NCBI GenBank assembly: GCA_964598765.1
Contig: CAZRCZ010000011.1
Coordinates: 1 to 64,000 of the forward strand
Source of the DNA: CAZRCZ01 sp964598765
GTDB taxonomy: Bacteria > Sumerlaeota > Sumerlaeia > MVZB01 > JAJFLK01
Length of the DNA: 64,000 bases
Reading direction: 5' to 3'
The notes under the pieces: model-generated
Seen by the model: the letters and a program-made list of their open reading frames with translations, nothing else
Database searches by the model: none
What the model was told of the DNA's origin: nothing
Shown: positions 8,269 to 17,468 of the stretch, piece by piece
Layout: each line of letters opens with the position of its first letter
Numbering within the stretch: the first letter of the stretch is position 1
Made by a program: the position numbers and the translations under genes

Positions 8269-8984
8269 CTTACCCTCTTCTCGCCATCGTCGGAATCATC
8301 GTTTCGACCCTGCTTTGGAGTTTGGTCATCCGTCGGAGACCGGAGGGTTCGGACTCGCGTGTCCCGTTGATTTACCTCTGCGCGTTGATCGGCGCGGTCG
8401 TCGGGGCAAAGGCGCTCTACGTTGCCGCCGAGGGTTGGCTCGACCTGCGCGATCCATCGCTCGCTTGGCATGACATTTTTCGCCGCTGGCTCGTCGGCAA
8501 GACGATCCTCGGCGCGCTGTTTGGAGGCTACGCCGCCGTCGAAATTGCCAAGAAACTTCTCGGCTACGATAAAGCGACGGGCGATTTGTTCGCGCTGGTC
8601 GTTCCCGTCGGCCTCATGCTCGGGCGCGTCGGATGTTTTATTCAGGGGTGCTGTTTGGGGCGCGTGTGCGAACCGGCGTGGTATGCCCTGCGCGACGCGC
8701 AGGGCGTTCCGCGTTGGCCCGCCGTGCCATTGGAGTTCGGATTCAACGCGCTCTTTCTGATCTTCGCCGGAGTCGCGTGGAGCAAACGCGCGTTCGCGCA
8801 TCAGCTTTTTCATGTTTATCTGATGGCTTATGGAATTTTCCGATTCGCGCATGAATTCGAGCGCGACACGCCGCGATTTTGGGGTTTGGTGAGCGGCTAT
8901 CAGATCGCCGCGCTGGCGGTTTTCACGTTGGGCTGGATTCGCTACCGTCAACGCGCGCGGTTGAGTTCCTTGGGAAATGCATAA
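8265..8984 (+). CDS. Lgt-like prolipoprotein diacylglyceryl transferase family protein
   Basis: A 239-residue polytopic membrane protein (about seven segments). It matches the Lgt family, which moves diacylglycerol from phosphatidylglycerol to lipobox cysteines. The signature region reads GRVGCFIQGCCLGR (residues 120-133), the Cys-rich variant found in Lgt-like paralogues rather than the classical GRxxNFxNxE form. LGALFGGYAAVE fits the GG-containing loop. The GTG start overlaps the radical SAM stop (GTGA, 8265-8268). It may be the housekeeping Lgt or a specialised paralogue working with the radical SAM enzyme. Confidence 0.78.
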   Translation: MTYPLLAIVGIIVSTLLWSLVIRRRPEGSDSRVPLIYLCALIGAVVGAKALYVAAEGWLDLRDPSLAWHDIFRRWLVGKTILGALFGGYAAVEIAKKLLGYDKATGDLFALVVPVGLMLGRVGCFIQGCCLGRVCEPAWYALRDAQGVPRWPAVPLEFGFNALFLIFAGVAWSKRAFAHQLFHVYLMAYGIFRFAHEFERDTPRFWGLVSGYQIAALAVFTLGWIRYRQRARLSSLGNA

Positions 8985-9242
8985 ACGCCGATTGTGCGGA
9001 TCAAGTTATAGAATCAATCCGCGACTTCCTTGTCGATTCGCGCCCAATAACAACCATCAAAAAATGCCAATCCGGCATCCGAAGGATGCCTCACCCTGAA
9101 TTATATTCTGCGATCGGGAAACAGGATGGGATGGGGTCAAGATAATGTTGATGCGGGAGGGGGCGAGGGAGTGGTATATACTCAATCAAGCCATGAATCG
9201 GGGATGGTGGCCCAAATTTGCCTCGAAGGACGGACGGCTCGC

Positions 9243-11216
9243 GTGAATTTGAGAGGGAAGATTTCAAATTTGAGATGGCGTCGTTTGGGCGGACGCGGCG
9301 CGGCGCGGCCGATCCTTTGGCTTCCGACCCTCTGGCTTGTGGTCCTCTGGCTATTGGCGGCGGCGGTCCGCGCGGACACGATCTACCTCAAGGACGGCAA
9401 AACCGTCTCCGGCATCATTGATCCGAAGAAATCGGATCAAAATCAGGTCATCATCAACTCCTCGGCGGGAACGTTCCGGATTCCGCGAAACAAAGTTGAC
9501 CGGATCGAATCGCGCCAGAACATCAGCGAGGACGAACGGCAGGGGGATCTGGCCGCGCACGAGCAGGATTACGACCGCGCGCTGGAGTCCTATCTCAAGG
9601 CGCTGGCCGGCGAAAAGGAAAACAAGGACCTCGCGGCCAAGGTCGCCGACATGAAGACCCGGATTAAAGAGAGGGACGACAAACGGTTCGGCCAGCAGTT
9701 CGCCAAAATTGATCAGCTCATGGGGGACCGCAAGTTTCAGGCGGCGATTGATCTCGCCCAAGGGTTGGCCGACAAGACCGAGGAAGGCTCCGGCAAACGG
9801 CGTTGCCTCTCGAAGGTCGCCGACGCCTACGTCGCGCTGGCGCGCGAATCGCGCAACTTGGTCAATTATCCGGAGGCGGAAAAAGCGTATCGTTCGGCCA
9901 TCGCCGCGTATCCGGCCGGTCCCGGCCCGCAGTTTGAGTTGGCCGAATTGGTCCAAGGGTATCCGACGCGCAAGAGGGAGGCGTTCGAGCTTTTCAAGCA
10001 CGCGCTTGAATTGACCGCGAAGGATCCGACGCTCGTGGACAAAAGCGAGTTGTTGCGGTATCGCTACGCCTACGCCGAGCTATACCGTGACGCCAATCAA
10101 TTCCGTGAGGCGGCATTGATCTATTGGGACATCGCGCAGGCCGATCCCAAGCAACAGAAATTCCCGCAGGCGATGGACTTGGTGGTCAAGTGCTATTCCT
10201 CGCTTCAAAGCGAGCTGGTCCCGGATAAGGAGGAAAACCGCACGCCGCTGGAGATTCTGACCAAAATCGCCGACGCGCATCCCTATGAGGACAAGGCTCA
10301 CCTGATTCTGGGGAAAATCTATTACGACCGCTCCGATTATCCCCACGCGATCCCGATGCTGGAAACCGCGCTGAAGAACATGGGGACCGGTTTCGGGATG
10401 CCCATTTTCGCCGATTGCCGCTATTACTTGGGGATCGCGTATCGCAAGAGCGGACGGGACAAGGACGCCGTCCAACAATTGCGGGCGCTCTTGGAGCTGG
10501 AGCCGACCCGCTACGAGGCGATTTGCGAGTTGGGGGAAATTTATTTCGGCTTGGGGGATTACACCAACGCCCTGACCCAATTCAACACCGGTCTGAAAGT
10601 CGAGCCTTCCACTTATCGCGCCTACTTGGGGGCGGCGCGGACCCTGCGCAGGGTCAACCGTCTCCCCGAAGCGGTCACCATGTATGAGCAACTCATCAAG
10701 CTCAAGGACGACAATCCCGATTATTTCTTTGAATTGGGGCTGACCTACGCCGCCGTCAATCGCCAAGAGGAAGCCCGAAAGGTTTATGACAAGGTCGTCG
10801 AACTCATGAAAACCCGCGACCCAAACGACCCCGTGGTGAAACAACGGTTGGGAGAGGTTCATTCCTACATCGGTCTGGCCGACGTCGCGCTCAAGAAGTA
10901 TAACGAAGCGATTGAGGTTTTCGACAAGTCGCTCGGCTACCGCCCCGGTTATCCCCGATCGCTCGACGGCAAGGGACGCGCGTATCGGGAATTGGGGCAA
11001 CTGGCCCAAGCCGAGGATTTTTTCAAGCAGGCGCTGACCGCCGATCCGACCAATCCGGAGTTTTCGCTCAGCTTGGGAGTCCTCTACCACAAATTCAAGA
11101 AGGACACGCAAGGCGCGCTCCCCTATTATCTCGACTACTTCAAAAAGGGGGGATCCGATCCCCAAGTCGCCGATTGGATCCGCGAATGCGGCGGCACGCC
11201 GCCGGGGCCTTCCTGA
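9243..11216 (+). CDS. Secreted TPR-repeat protein
   Basis: From GTG 9243 this is 657 residues: a signal peptide (ILWLPTLWLVVLWLLAAA, cleavage near ADT), a short beta-rich domain (TIYLKDGKTVSGII...FRIPRNKVDRIE), then at least ten TPR-like helices pairs to the end. TPR proteins of this kind scaffold protein assemblies in the periplasm or at the outer membrane. The start is uncertain: in-frame ATGs at 9126 and 9204 exist, but 9243 has an aagga site upstream and gives the most ordinary leader. The partner is unknown. Confidence 0.75.
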   Translation: MNLRGKISNLRWRRLGGRGAARPILWLPTLWLVVLWLLAAAVRADTIYLKDGKTVSGIIDPKKSDQNQVIINSSAGTFRIPRNKVDRIESRQNISEDERQGDLAAHEQDYDRALESYLKALAGEKENKDLAAKVADMKTRIKERDDKRFGQQFAKIDQLMGDRKFQAAIDLAQGLADKTEEGSGKRRCLSKVADAYVALARESRNLVNYPEAEKAYRSAIAAYPAGPGPQFELAELVQGYPTRKREAFELFKHALELTAKDPTLVDKSELLRYRYAYAELYRDANQFREAALIYWDIAQADPKQQKFPQAMDLVVKCYSSLQSELVPDKEENRTPLEILTKIADAHPYEDKAHLILGKIYYDRSDYPHAIPMLETALKNMGTGFGMPIFADCRYYLGIAYRKSGRDKDAVQQLRALLELEPTRYEAICELGEIYFGLGDYTNALTQFNTGLKVEPSTYRAYLGAARTLRRVNRLPEAVTMYEQLIKLKDDNPDYFFELGLTYAAVNRQEEARKVYDKVVELMKTRDPNDPVVKQRLGEVHSYIGLADVALKKYNEAIEVFDKSLGYRPGYPRSLDGKGRAYRELGQLAQAEDFFKQALTADPTNPEFSLSLGVLYHKFKKDTQGALPYYLDYFKKGGSDPQVADWIRECGGTPPGPS

Positions 11217-11258
11217 TTCCCCGCTTCTTGCCTTGAGGGGGACCTTGATTCCGCGAAT

Positions 11259-12548
11259 TCAGTTCTGCGGCGTTTGTTTGTTGGCGACGGTTTGAACCAA
11301 CATGTCGCCGACCGATTGGCGCTCGTTGGCCTGCAACCACAAACGATACATCCCTTGATCCTGTTCGAGCGTTCGTTGCCGCGCGGCCTCGGCCGCTTCG
11401 GCGTTCACCTCGTCGAAAATCGCCCCGCGCGTCCTCTCCAAGAGCCGCTTCAACCCGGGCGGATCGGCGGCAATCAGCGCGTTCAGAATCCGCAACAATT
11501 CTTCGTCGGTGAGGTGGGTCAACAATTCGTGAATGGCAATCGAGAGGCCGTTCGCCGCGTTCATGTTCGCGTCGAGTTCCTGAAGAACGACCTCGCGAAG
11601 CGTCGCGTGGGGACGGTTCAGTTGTGCGCGCATCCGCAACGCCTCGGCCGGAATCCGCAGGAACCCCGCCATGATTTGCGGATCGTCGGTCGCGCCGAGC
11701 GTCGTCGTGATCGGGAGCCGGAGCAGGTCGGAATCGAATCCCGCCTCGAGGGTCGGGATCAAATCGCGGATCGGCTCGGAAAGGGGATCGGCGGCGATGG
11801 CGACAGTGGCGGCGTGATAAACCTTGTGGCTCATCGCCTCGTCCGCCTTGAGGCAACAGGTCCGGACCGGCGCCACCGACGGCGGCGGAAGCAGATCCGG
11901 CGTGAAGTCGCTCCCGATCGGGTCCGCCCGCTCGATGTCGTCGTCAATCACGGGGGCGCGGTCCAAGAGGAAACTTTGATCGTCGAGGCCGAGACTTTGG
12001 CCGTTGATCCCCTTGGCGGCGGCTTGGGTCATCGCGTAGCAACACGGTTCGGCGATCTGGTTCAGGTAAAGTTGCTTCACGTCGGGGTCCATGGGGAGGA
12101 CGGCCAAATGCTCCAGCCACCACGCGCGGGCTTTTTTCGTGTCGCCCGTCGCGGACGCCATGATTGTCAGGGCGCGCAGGACGCACTCCTTGGCGCCCGG
12201 CATCCGGTTGAGAAGCGCGTTGAACACGCCGTCGCGGAAGGGAAACACGCAACCGGGAACGCTCAGCGCCTGCGCGACCAGCTCGATGGATTGCGGCGTC
12301 GAGAAATCGAGCGGCGGAAGCGGCGCGGGCGTCGGAGTGGGAGTCGCCGTCGGCGTCGGACTAGCCGGATTCCCGCTTCCCGTCGCTTGGCTCTGGTTTG
12401 CCGAGGGATGAAACACGACGATCACGCCAACAGTCAATGCGATGACGCCGACATTAGCAAAAACCGATTTCTCAATCCCGTTTTTCTTCATAGTCCACCC
12501 TAACTTTGCGATCCTAGTTTTCTCGAACCCCCGAATCTCAATACTCAC
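11259..12548 (-). CDS. Membrane-anchored protein of unknown function with Pro/Thr linker
   Basis: A 429-residue protein with one N-terminal membrane segment (VFANVGVIALTVGVIVVF), a PTPTATPTPTPAP linker and a helical C-terminal domain that I do not recognise. The C-terminal part has a charged helix (FDEVNAEAAEAARQRTL). GTG 12548 overlaps the stop of the upstream gene (GTGA). ATG 12491, with a ggtgga site, is an alternative start that leaves the anchor intact. It is the last of three co-directional secreted-protein genes and convergent with the TPR gene. Confidence 0.6.
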   Translation of the reverse strand: MSIEIRGFEKTRIAKLGWTMKKNGIEKSVFANVGVIALTVGVIVVFHPSANQSQATGSGNPASPTPTATPTPTPAPLPPLDFSTPQSIELVAQALSVPGCVFPFRDGVFNALLNRMPGAKECVLRALTIMASATGDTKKARAWWLEHLAVLPMDPDVKQLYLNQIAEPCCYAMTQAAAKGINGQSLGLDDQSFLLDRAPVIDDDIERADPIGSDFTPDLLPPPSVAPVRTCCLKADEAMSHKVYHAATVAIAADPLSEPIRDLIPTLEAGFDSDLLRLPITTTLGATDDPQIMAGFLRIPAEALRMRAQLNRPHATLREVVLQELDANMNAANGLSIAIHELLTHLTDEELLRILNALIAADPPGLKRLLERTRGAIFDEVNAEAAEAARQRTLEQDQGMYRLWLQANERQSVGDMLVQTVANKQTPQN

Positions 12549-13612
12549 TGCGCCGTGTTTTGCGTCTCCGATTTAACTTTGGATCGCTCTTTCCGTTCGG
12601 AGTCCATATTTTGCAATTTCGCCATTATAGCATGCCTTTCCTCCAAACTTCTCCAGCATGACTCGTGGCGTTTCGCAGTTTGCGAGGCTAGATCGGCAAA
12701 TTCATCGGATTCGAACCCGAGGCCGATCAAACTCGAAATCGCTGAGCTTCGCACCGGGGGAGGCTTGGTTTCGTCTTCGGCAACGCTTCGAAAAAATTGC
12801 CCCAATTCTCTTGCTTGCTTTAGTCCCTGTTGCGACTGTGGGGAATGATGGAGTGCGCTTCTGGAGACTCCTTCGAGGGTCCGCAAGTAACGCGTGTATT
12901 CTGTGTACTTTAACTCTCCTTTGGCATCTTGCTCAGGTGGAATTTTGTTGGCGCGAACTTTCTCCATTGCTTGGGCAACGGCGTCGGGATGACGCGTCGT
13001 GATGAGAATAAGGTCCCAGTTTTCCCAAATGCGCTTTGGAACGTCGGGATGTTGCCCGGCGTGGATTTTAAGCATGGAATAAGCGTCCGGTCCAATGGCG
13101 CCAGCGACGGCGTAAAGTGACTCGGTCTCAAACTCCGGACTCTTGTCAGGGGCCAGACGGTCGCTTGCCGTCCATGTCCGTTGATCCAGCTGGCCCGAAA
13201 GTACGAGGATTCGATTTGCGTCATCTTTCGTCAGATCCTGCGATCCTATCGCCCCAACCGCTTGGAAGATCAGTGATCTGTCAGTCGCTTTTTCCAAAAT
13301 GTGCATGATGACATTCTTCGTCTTGGGCGATTTTCTCTTGAGAAATCTTTGAGAGATCATGACGACTTTTGCCTGAACCGTGGTGTCCTCTGTTTCCCAA
13401 CAGGCTTCAATTACGCTTTCGGCAAGTTCGCGATCTGAGGATCGTCCGCTCATGTAGAGATCAAAAAGTTTCGTGCAGGTTTGACCACTGGCGTCCTCTC
13501 GTTTGATTGCCTCGACGTATTGCTCAACCTGGTTGCTCAGTTGCTGATCCCCGCCAATGCAGATGGCCAAAAGCGCGACTTGCAGGATAGTGCTCAATAA
13601 AAGTTTTCTCAT
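12545..13612 (-). CDS. Secreted helical-repeat protein of unknown function
   Basis: A 355-residue protein with a signal peptide (MRKLLLSTILQVALLAICIG) and a mature part of short amphipathic helices that suggests HEAT-like repeats, without clear consensus. ATG 13612 is preceded by a good aaggag site; the longer frame to 13705 runs into the neighbouring gene and is unlikely. It sits 26 bases after the lipoprotein gene and overlaps the next gene by four bases, so the three are probably one operon. Confidence 0.6.
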   Translation of the reverse strand: MRKLLLSTILQVALLAICIGGDQQLSNQVEQYVEAIKREDASGQTCTKLFDLYMSGRSSDRELAESVIEACWETEDTTVQAKVVMISQRFLKRKSPKTKNVIMHILEKATDRSLIFQAVGAIGSQDLTKDDANRILVLSGQLDQRTWTASDRLAPDKSPEFETESLYAVAGAIGPDAYSMLKIHAGQHPDVPKRIWENWDLILITTRHPDAVAQAMEKVRANKIPPEQDAKGELKYTEYTRYLRTLEGVSRSALHHSPQSQQGLKQARELGQFFRSVAEDETKPPPVRSSAISSLIGLGFESDEFADLASQTAKRHESCWRSLEERHAIMAKLQNMDSERKERSKVKSETQNTAQ

Positions 13613-13638
13613 CGTGCGATCTCCTTTCACGAGCCAGC

Positions 13639-15231
13639 TCACGGATCCTCGGTAACTGTGGCTGGGCAACCAGTTGTCCAAGGTCCTGCCGGACTTCGCC
13701 AGCAATTTTCCGGATGGGCCGGGACCTCTGTTGTTGGATTTAAACCGTTCTGTTGCAAAAGATAGGCGAAGTTGCCCTTAACCACGTTATGATCGCCGCT
13801 TATTTGATGTATTTGATCGTTAATGGTCTGAATTGTTCCCTCGCAACCAGTAAGAATGCCTTGTCTAGTCGAAGCGAGCGTTGTCTCTAGCAGGGTCAGC
13901 ACATCACGGGTCGTCGCTTCGCCAAAGAGGAGCTGTGCATAATGACCACTGCCGTAACCGTTCGCCGTTGTATAGGCGCCAAGTGCCTCGTGGAGCTTGA
14001 GTGCTTGCAAATACAGGTCTACATGGAAGCATTGAACCGGGGTTGTGTTCGCCACATACCAATTGTAAGGGGCGCCAGCTGGCGATGGGCCGCTTGGCTT
14101 GTAGTATTTATTCAGGACCGTCTCTTGGTCTATCTTCAAATCACTGCTCGTGACCCACCAAACCGGATCGTCCGGTCCACCGTCGCCTACCCGCGCCACA
14201 ACATACGCGCCAGCCTCAAACCAAGTCCCGTAGGCGCCGTCCAACTTGGGTGGGTTGGGGGTAAATATCCATGCTAATTTTGATGCCGTGTCGCGCAAAA
14301 GTCCACCTCTCGCTGTCGTCTCTGCGCATGAATATACCAAGTCATCGCTTTCCGGCCAATTGGCGTCATTGTCTTGTCGTGGCTCTGCGGGCGGTGTAAG
14401 CGACCAATTCCTTGGCGTGACGTTGACTGTTGCGTCTCCCAGATGAATGGAGAAAGTCCCTTGCAAGGGGCTGTTGATAACCGCGTCGCAGGATACCGTC
14501 GTGTCATCGACAATCACCCCGCTCCACGAACTGTCGGAAATCGGTGTGCCGTTGGTCCGGTCGTAATAATTGGATGTCCAAAGAAAACCAAGGAGATATT
14601 GGCTCTGAAGCCCGAAAATGGTCGCTGTGAAAGTCGCCGACTTGCCCCGCTCAACCGATGTAGCACTCGCAGTGAAAGTCGTCTTATACAAATTGACATT
14701 CGCCATCGCCGAGGTGCTCATGTCGTCGTAAGAAAGACAAACCGTCCCGGGAATGATCTGAATCGGAAGGGGATTGGGCGCGTCGTCCCAAGTGGCGGTG
14801 AGGGTGTAAACACCGGGGGTCCAGTCTATTTTGCCGCTCCAAGCGACATTGGCGCCGTCGGTGTTGTCCTGCACCGGTCCGTTGATGGCCGAGCAGTTGT
14901 TCTGGGGATCTTCCAAAGTGACTTGATACTGGTCGCGATCGGCGTGACCGTTGGCGATCAAACCGTAGTGGTAGGCCCAGTCGTAAGCGGTCCATCCCTC
15001 CGAATCCGCCGGCGGATCAGGGGTGAACGCAACGAAAATGGGGGCGCTGGTTCCGCTCGGAATGTAATACACGTGGCTGTAGTCGGGGTGGTAGGAAATC
15101 TCGCCGGAAATCGGGTCTCCCTTAAAGGTCGAGGGACAAACCAGCGGCGGGCAACCGCATCCGCCGCAACCGCACAGCGCGAGCGGCAGGAGCCAGAAGA
15201 ATCGGCGGAGAATGAGATACGTTTGCGTCAT
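13639..15231 (-). CDS. Large lipoprotein of unknown function
   Basis: A 530-residue protein with a lipoprotein leader (RRFFWLLPLALCGCGGCGC); the lipobox Cys is near residue 22 and the next residues are unusually Cys/Gly-rich. The mature region has beta-rich segments that look like Ig-type repeats (SATSVERGKSATFTATIFG) and a helical C-terminal part (LHEALGAYTTANGYG). It heads the minus-strand trio. Codon use and low GC in its middle differ slightly from neighbours. Possibly a surface-exposed or assembly protein; nothing more can be said. Confidence 0.6.
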   Translation of the reverse strand: MTQTYLILRRFFWLLPLALCGCGGCGCPPLVCPSTFKGDPISGEISYHPDYSHVYYIPSGTSAPIFVAFTPDPPADSEGWTAYDWAYHYGLIANGHADRDQYQVTLEDPQNNCSAINGPVQDNTDGANVAWSGKIDWTPGVYTLTATWDDAPNPLPIQIIPGTVCLSYDDMSTSAMANVNLYKTTFTASATSVERGKSATFTATIFGLQSQYLLGFLWTSNYYDRTNGTPISDSSWSGVIVDDTTVSCDAVINSPLQGTFSIHLGDATVNVTPRNWSLTPPAEPRQDNDANWPESDDLVYSCAETTARGGLLRDTASKLAWIFTPNPPKLDGAYGTWFEAGAYVVARVGDGGPDDPVWWVTSSDLKIDQETVLNKYYKPSGPSPAGAPYNWYVANTTPVQCFHVDLYLQALKLHEALGAYTTANGYGSGHYAQLLFGEATTRDVLTLLETTLASTRQGILTGCEGTIQTINDQIHQISGDHNVVKGNFAYLLQQNGLNPTTEVPAHPENCWRSPAGPWTTGCPATVTEDP

Positions 15232-15555
15232 GAGTGAGGGGCGCGGCTATGCCGTGCGCAAACCATTCTGGGGGGGGGATAACTGTTCCGTTCACAAAAT
15301 TTCCCACGAAGAATTTTTCACTCGAACGCTCCATCCCTACGCCGCGATTCCATCCTTGTCAAGAATTTTCAACGATTCTTCTTTGTCCCTTTCGAATTGT
15401 TCCGCCGCTCCCGCGGCTGAGAACGGGTTGTTTACGAAATTTGGCCAATTACAAACAATTGTGGCATGCGCCCCCTCAAGTTTCCGTCCTTGGAAAAGGG
15501 GGCGGGAGGCGGGTAAAATCCATCCGATTTCCGCACGAGAACCGAGGCTTGCGAC
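15232..15555. other. Divergent intergenic region
   Basis: About 320 bases separate two divergent secreted-protein genes. It should hold both promoters. I see a G-run (8 Gs near 15271) and a CT-rich stretch but no gene, hairpin or repeat that I can support. Confidence 0.4.
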
Positions 15556-16467
15556 TTGCGCTTTTCATCTTTAATCCTTCCTCCTTTATCCTTCATCCTT
15601 ATCTTGAGTTTTCCCTCGGCCTGTGCCTCCTTCTCAAAACCGGCCGCTCCCTATCCTCATGAATCGGTCCTGTCGGTTTTGGCGGAGATGAAAATTCATC
15701 TACGGCAAGACCCCTACCGCGATCCGCCCGGGCAAGATTTGAACGGACGGAACATTTATCGGGTCACGCTGACCCGGATTCAATCACTGGAGCCGCTTGT
15801 CGGCGCGGAATACGCCGACGTTTTGGCTTTCGCCCGCGCGGAATGTCTGGAACGCTTGGGACAATGGAAAGAGGCCGGCGAGGCATTTGAGTCGGCGGCG
15901 AAAGCGGGGACGAGCCTTTCCCATGAGGCGTCTGATCGGGAGCAATGGGACCGGCGAATCGGGTCCGCGCTTGAGGGAAACAGCGCGCCTCAAACGCTCG
16001 ACGCCGTCGTCGCGGGATTGGACGATCAGATTGGCGCGCTGTCCAAAATGAGCGAAGACAAGCCTCCTGCTCCTTACGAATCTTTGCTGAAAAGAGAAAA
16101 AGAGAGCGTTCTGTCGCGCAAGGCGTCGTTTCTTTTTTCCAATCGCCAAGTCCTTCCGCGCGGAGCCGAGCGCGCCTTGGAATCCGCCCAAAAATTGGCG
16201 GACGAGAACGGCGAGAGTTGCCGCCGGGGGGAGAATTTGCTTTTGCTCGGAAAATTCAATGAGGACTTGGCGCGGGATTACGCCTTATCCCGCGACCCGG
16301 CGAGGACCGGCTTCGACCTCAATTATTGGTCGCGGTTCATCGAGCGCGCGCGGACCGCCTATCTGAAGGTCGCCCAATCCGACGGCGATCCCTCCAAGCC
16401 GGAAGGGCAGGCTCGATTGAGGGCGTTGGATGCTTTTTTCCAGAGGACCGTGCAACAGGCAAGGTAA
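15556..16467 (+). CDS. Lipoprotein with TPR-like helical domain
   Basis: A 303-residue protein with signal and lipobox (LSFILILSFPSAC) and an all-helical mature part with TPR-like units (ADVLAFARAECLERLGQWKEAGEAFESAAK). The only start that keeps the leader is TTG 15556. The leader is encoded by a low-complexity pyrimidine tract (cttcctcctttatccttc) that looks like a dispersed intergenic repeat; without it the first ATG is at 15688, inside the mature domain. Probably envelope-associated; role unknown. Confidence 0.6.
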   Translation: MRFSSLILPPLSFILILSFPSACASFSKPAAPYPHESVLSVLAEMKIHLRQDPYRDPPGQDLNGRNIYRVTLTRIQSLEPLVGAEYADVLAFARAECLERLGQWKEAGEAFESAAKAGTSLSHEASDREQWDRRIGSALEGNSAPQTLDAVVAGLDDQIGALSKMSEDKPPAPYESLLKREKESVLSRKASFLFSNRQVLPRGAERALESAQKLADENGESCRRGENLLLLGKFNEDLARDYALSRDPARTGFDLNYWSRFIERARTAYLKVAQSDGDPSKPEGQARLRALDAFFQRTVQQAR

Positions 16468-16492
16468 GGGAGTCTCCCATAGCTGGGGAAGC

Positions 16493-16996
16493 TCATTTCA
16501 ATGAGGAATAATCCTCTCGTTTCATTGGTAGCTTGCCCCAAGTTCCCTCGATTCGCCTTGTTTGATCGCCGGTTAGATGAAATTTCAAGGCCAGACTGAA
16601 TTCTTCAAAAGCATGGGGACATCGCTCCGGCCATTCGACAAGGAGGATGGAATCGGGACCAACGCATTCCTCCACTCCCATCGTCTCCAGATCGCGCGAG
16701 CTCTCCAATCGGTAAAAATCGAGATGATGAATCGTCAATCCCTTTCGCGCGGGATAAGACCGCAGAAGGATGTAGCTGGGGCTGACAAGCGGTTCGTCCA
16801 CGCCAAGCGCCGCACCCAGTGCGTTGGCAAAACACGTTTTGCCCGCCCCCAGTTCGCCGCTCAAAAGAATTATTTCCCCGCCGCGCAGATTATCGGCCAC
16901 CTTTTTCGCAAGTTTTTGCGTTTCTCGGGGAAAATGGGTCTCAACAACCCAATCCAACGACGCGAAGTTGTGCGGGGTGGAGGATTTTTCGGTCAT
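16493..16996 (-). CDS. tsaE: tRNA threonylcarbamoyladenosine biosynthesis ATPase TsaE
   Basis: A 167-residue P-loop ATPase with GELGAGKTCFANALGAALG (Walker A), VSPSYILLRSYPA and LTIHHLDFYRLES, all standard TsaE motifs, and LLVEWPER near the end. TsaE drives the TsaBD complex that makes t6A37 of ANN-decoding tRNAs. ATG 16996 is chosen over TTG 17017. It is transcribed away from the AT-rich region at 17030-17460. Confidence 0.93.
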   Translation of the reverse strand: MTEKSSTPHNFASLDWVVETHFPRETQKLAKKVADNLRGGEIILLSGELGAGKTCFANALGAALGVDEPLVSPSYILLRSYPARKGLTIHHLDFYRLESSRDLETMGVEECVGPDSILLVEWPERCPHAFEEFSLALKFHLTGDQTRRIEGTWGKLPMKREDYSSLK

Positions 16997-17029
16997 TGAT
17001 GAGTTTCCCGATGGCAAACAGAGCTGTTG

Positions 17030-17460
17030 ATAGTTGTGTGAAGGATCGGTTTCATTTGCTTTGGGTTTGGTCTTGAAGGACTCATAAATCCTTGTCTTTT
17101 AAGGACTTATCACTTCGATTTTTTGGCGCTTGGACGGAAATTACCTTGTGGATAAACCTGTGTGTAAGTTTTGCGTTTTTCCTTCCAGTTGTTCTTGCCC
17201 AAGGATTCCCTTAGATGATTGATTTTTTTATACATTACGCTTCTTCCACAGTTGTTCACACCAAATCCTCATAAACTCCAATTCGACATGCTTATTTTTC
17301 CCCAACCTTCTCTTCTTTCGTCCGTCTGTGAGTGAATTTTGGAAATCGGATCCTTCCTTTTTTTATTCTCTTCGCTTGATAAAATTTCACTTGGCCTAAT
17401 TTTTCACAAATTCACAGTCTCTATGATGGAGTCTTTACATATTATTGGATTAAAGTATAA
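17030..17460. other. AT-rich region with DnaA-box-like sites (candidate oriC)
   Basis: This 430-base gene-free stretch is clearly more AT-rich than its surroundings. It carries a perfect minus-strand DnaA box (TGTGGATAA, 17147-17155) and one-mismatch sites at 17159-17167 (TGTGTGTAA), 17252-17260 (TTGTTCACA) and 17400-17408 (TTTTTCACA). T-runs lie between them. It also contains the promoter of the PASTA gene. Either an origin or only an AT-rich promoter zone would fit. Confidence 0.45.
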
Positions 17461-17468
17461 GAGAAATC

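Noticed and set aside
12690..12730. tRNA-like word ggattcgaacccga
   Set aside because: It lies inside a coding region and has no cloverleaf arms or anticodon stem around it.
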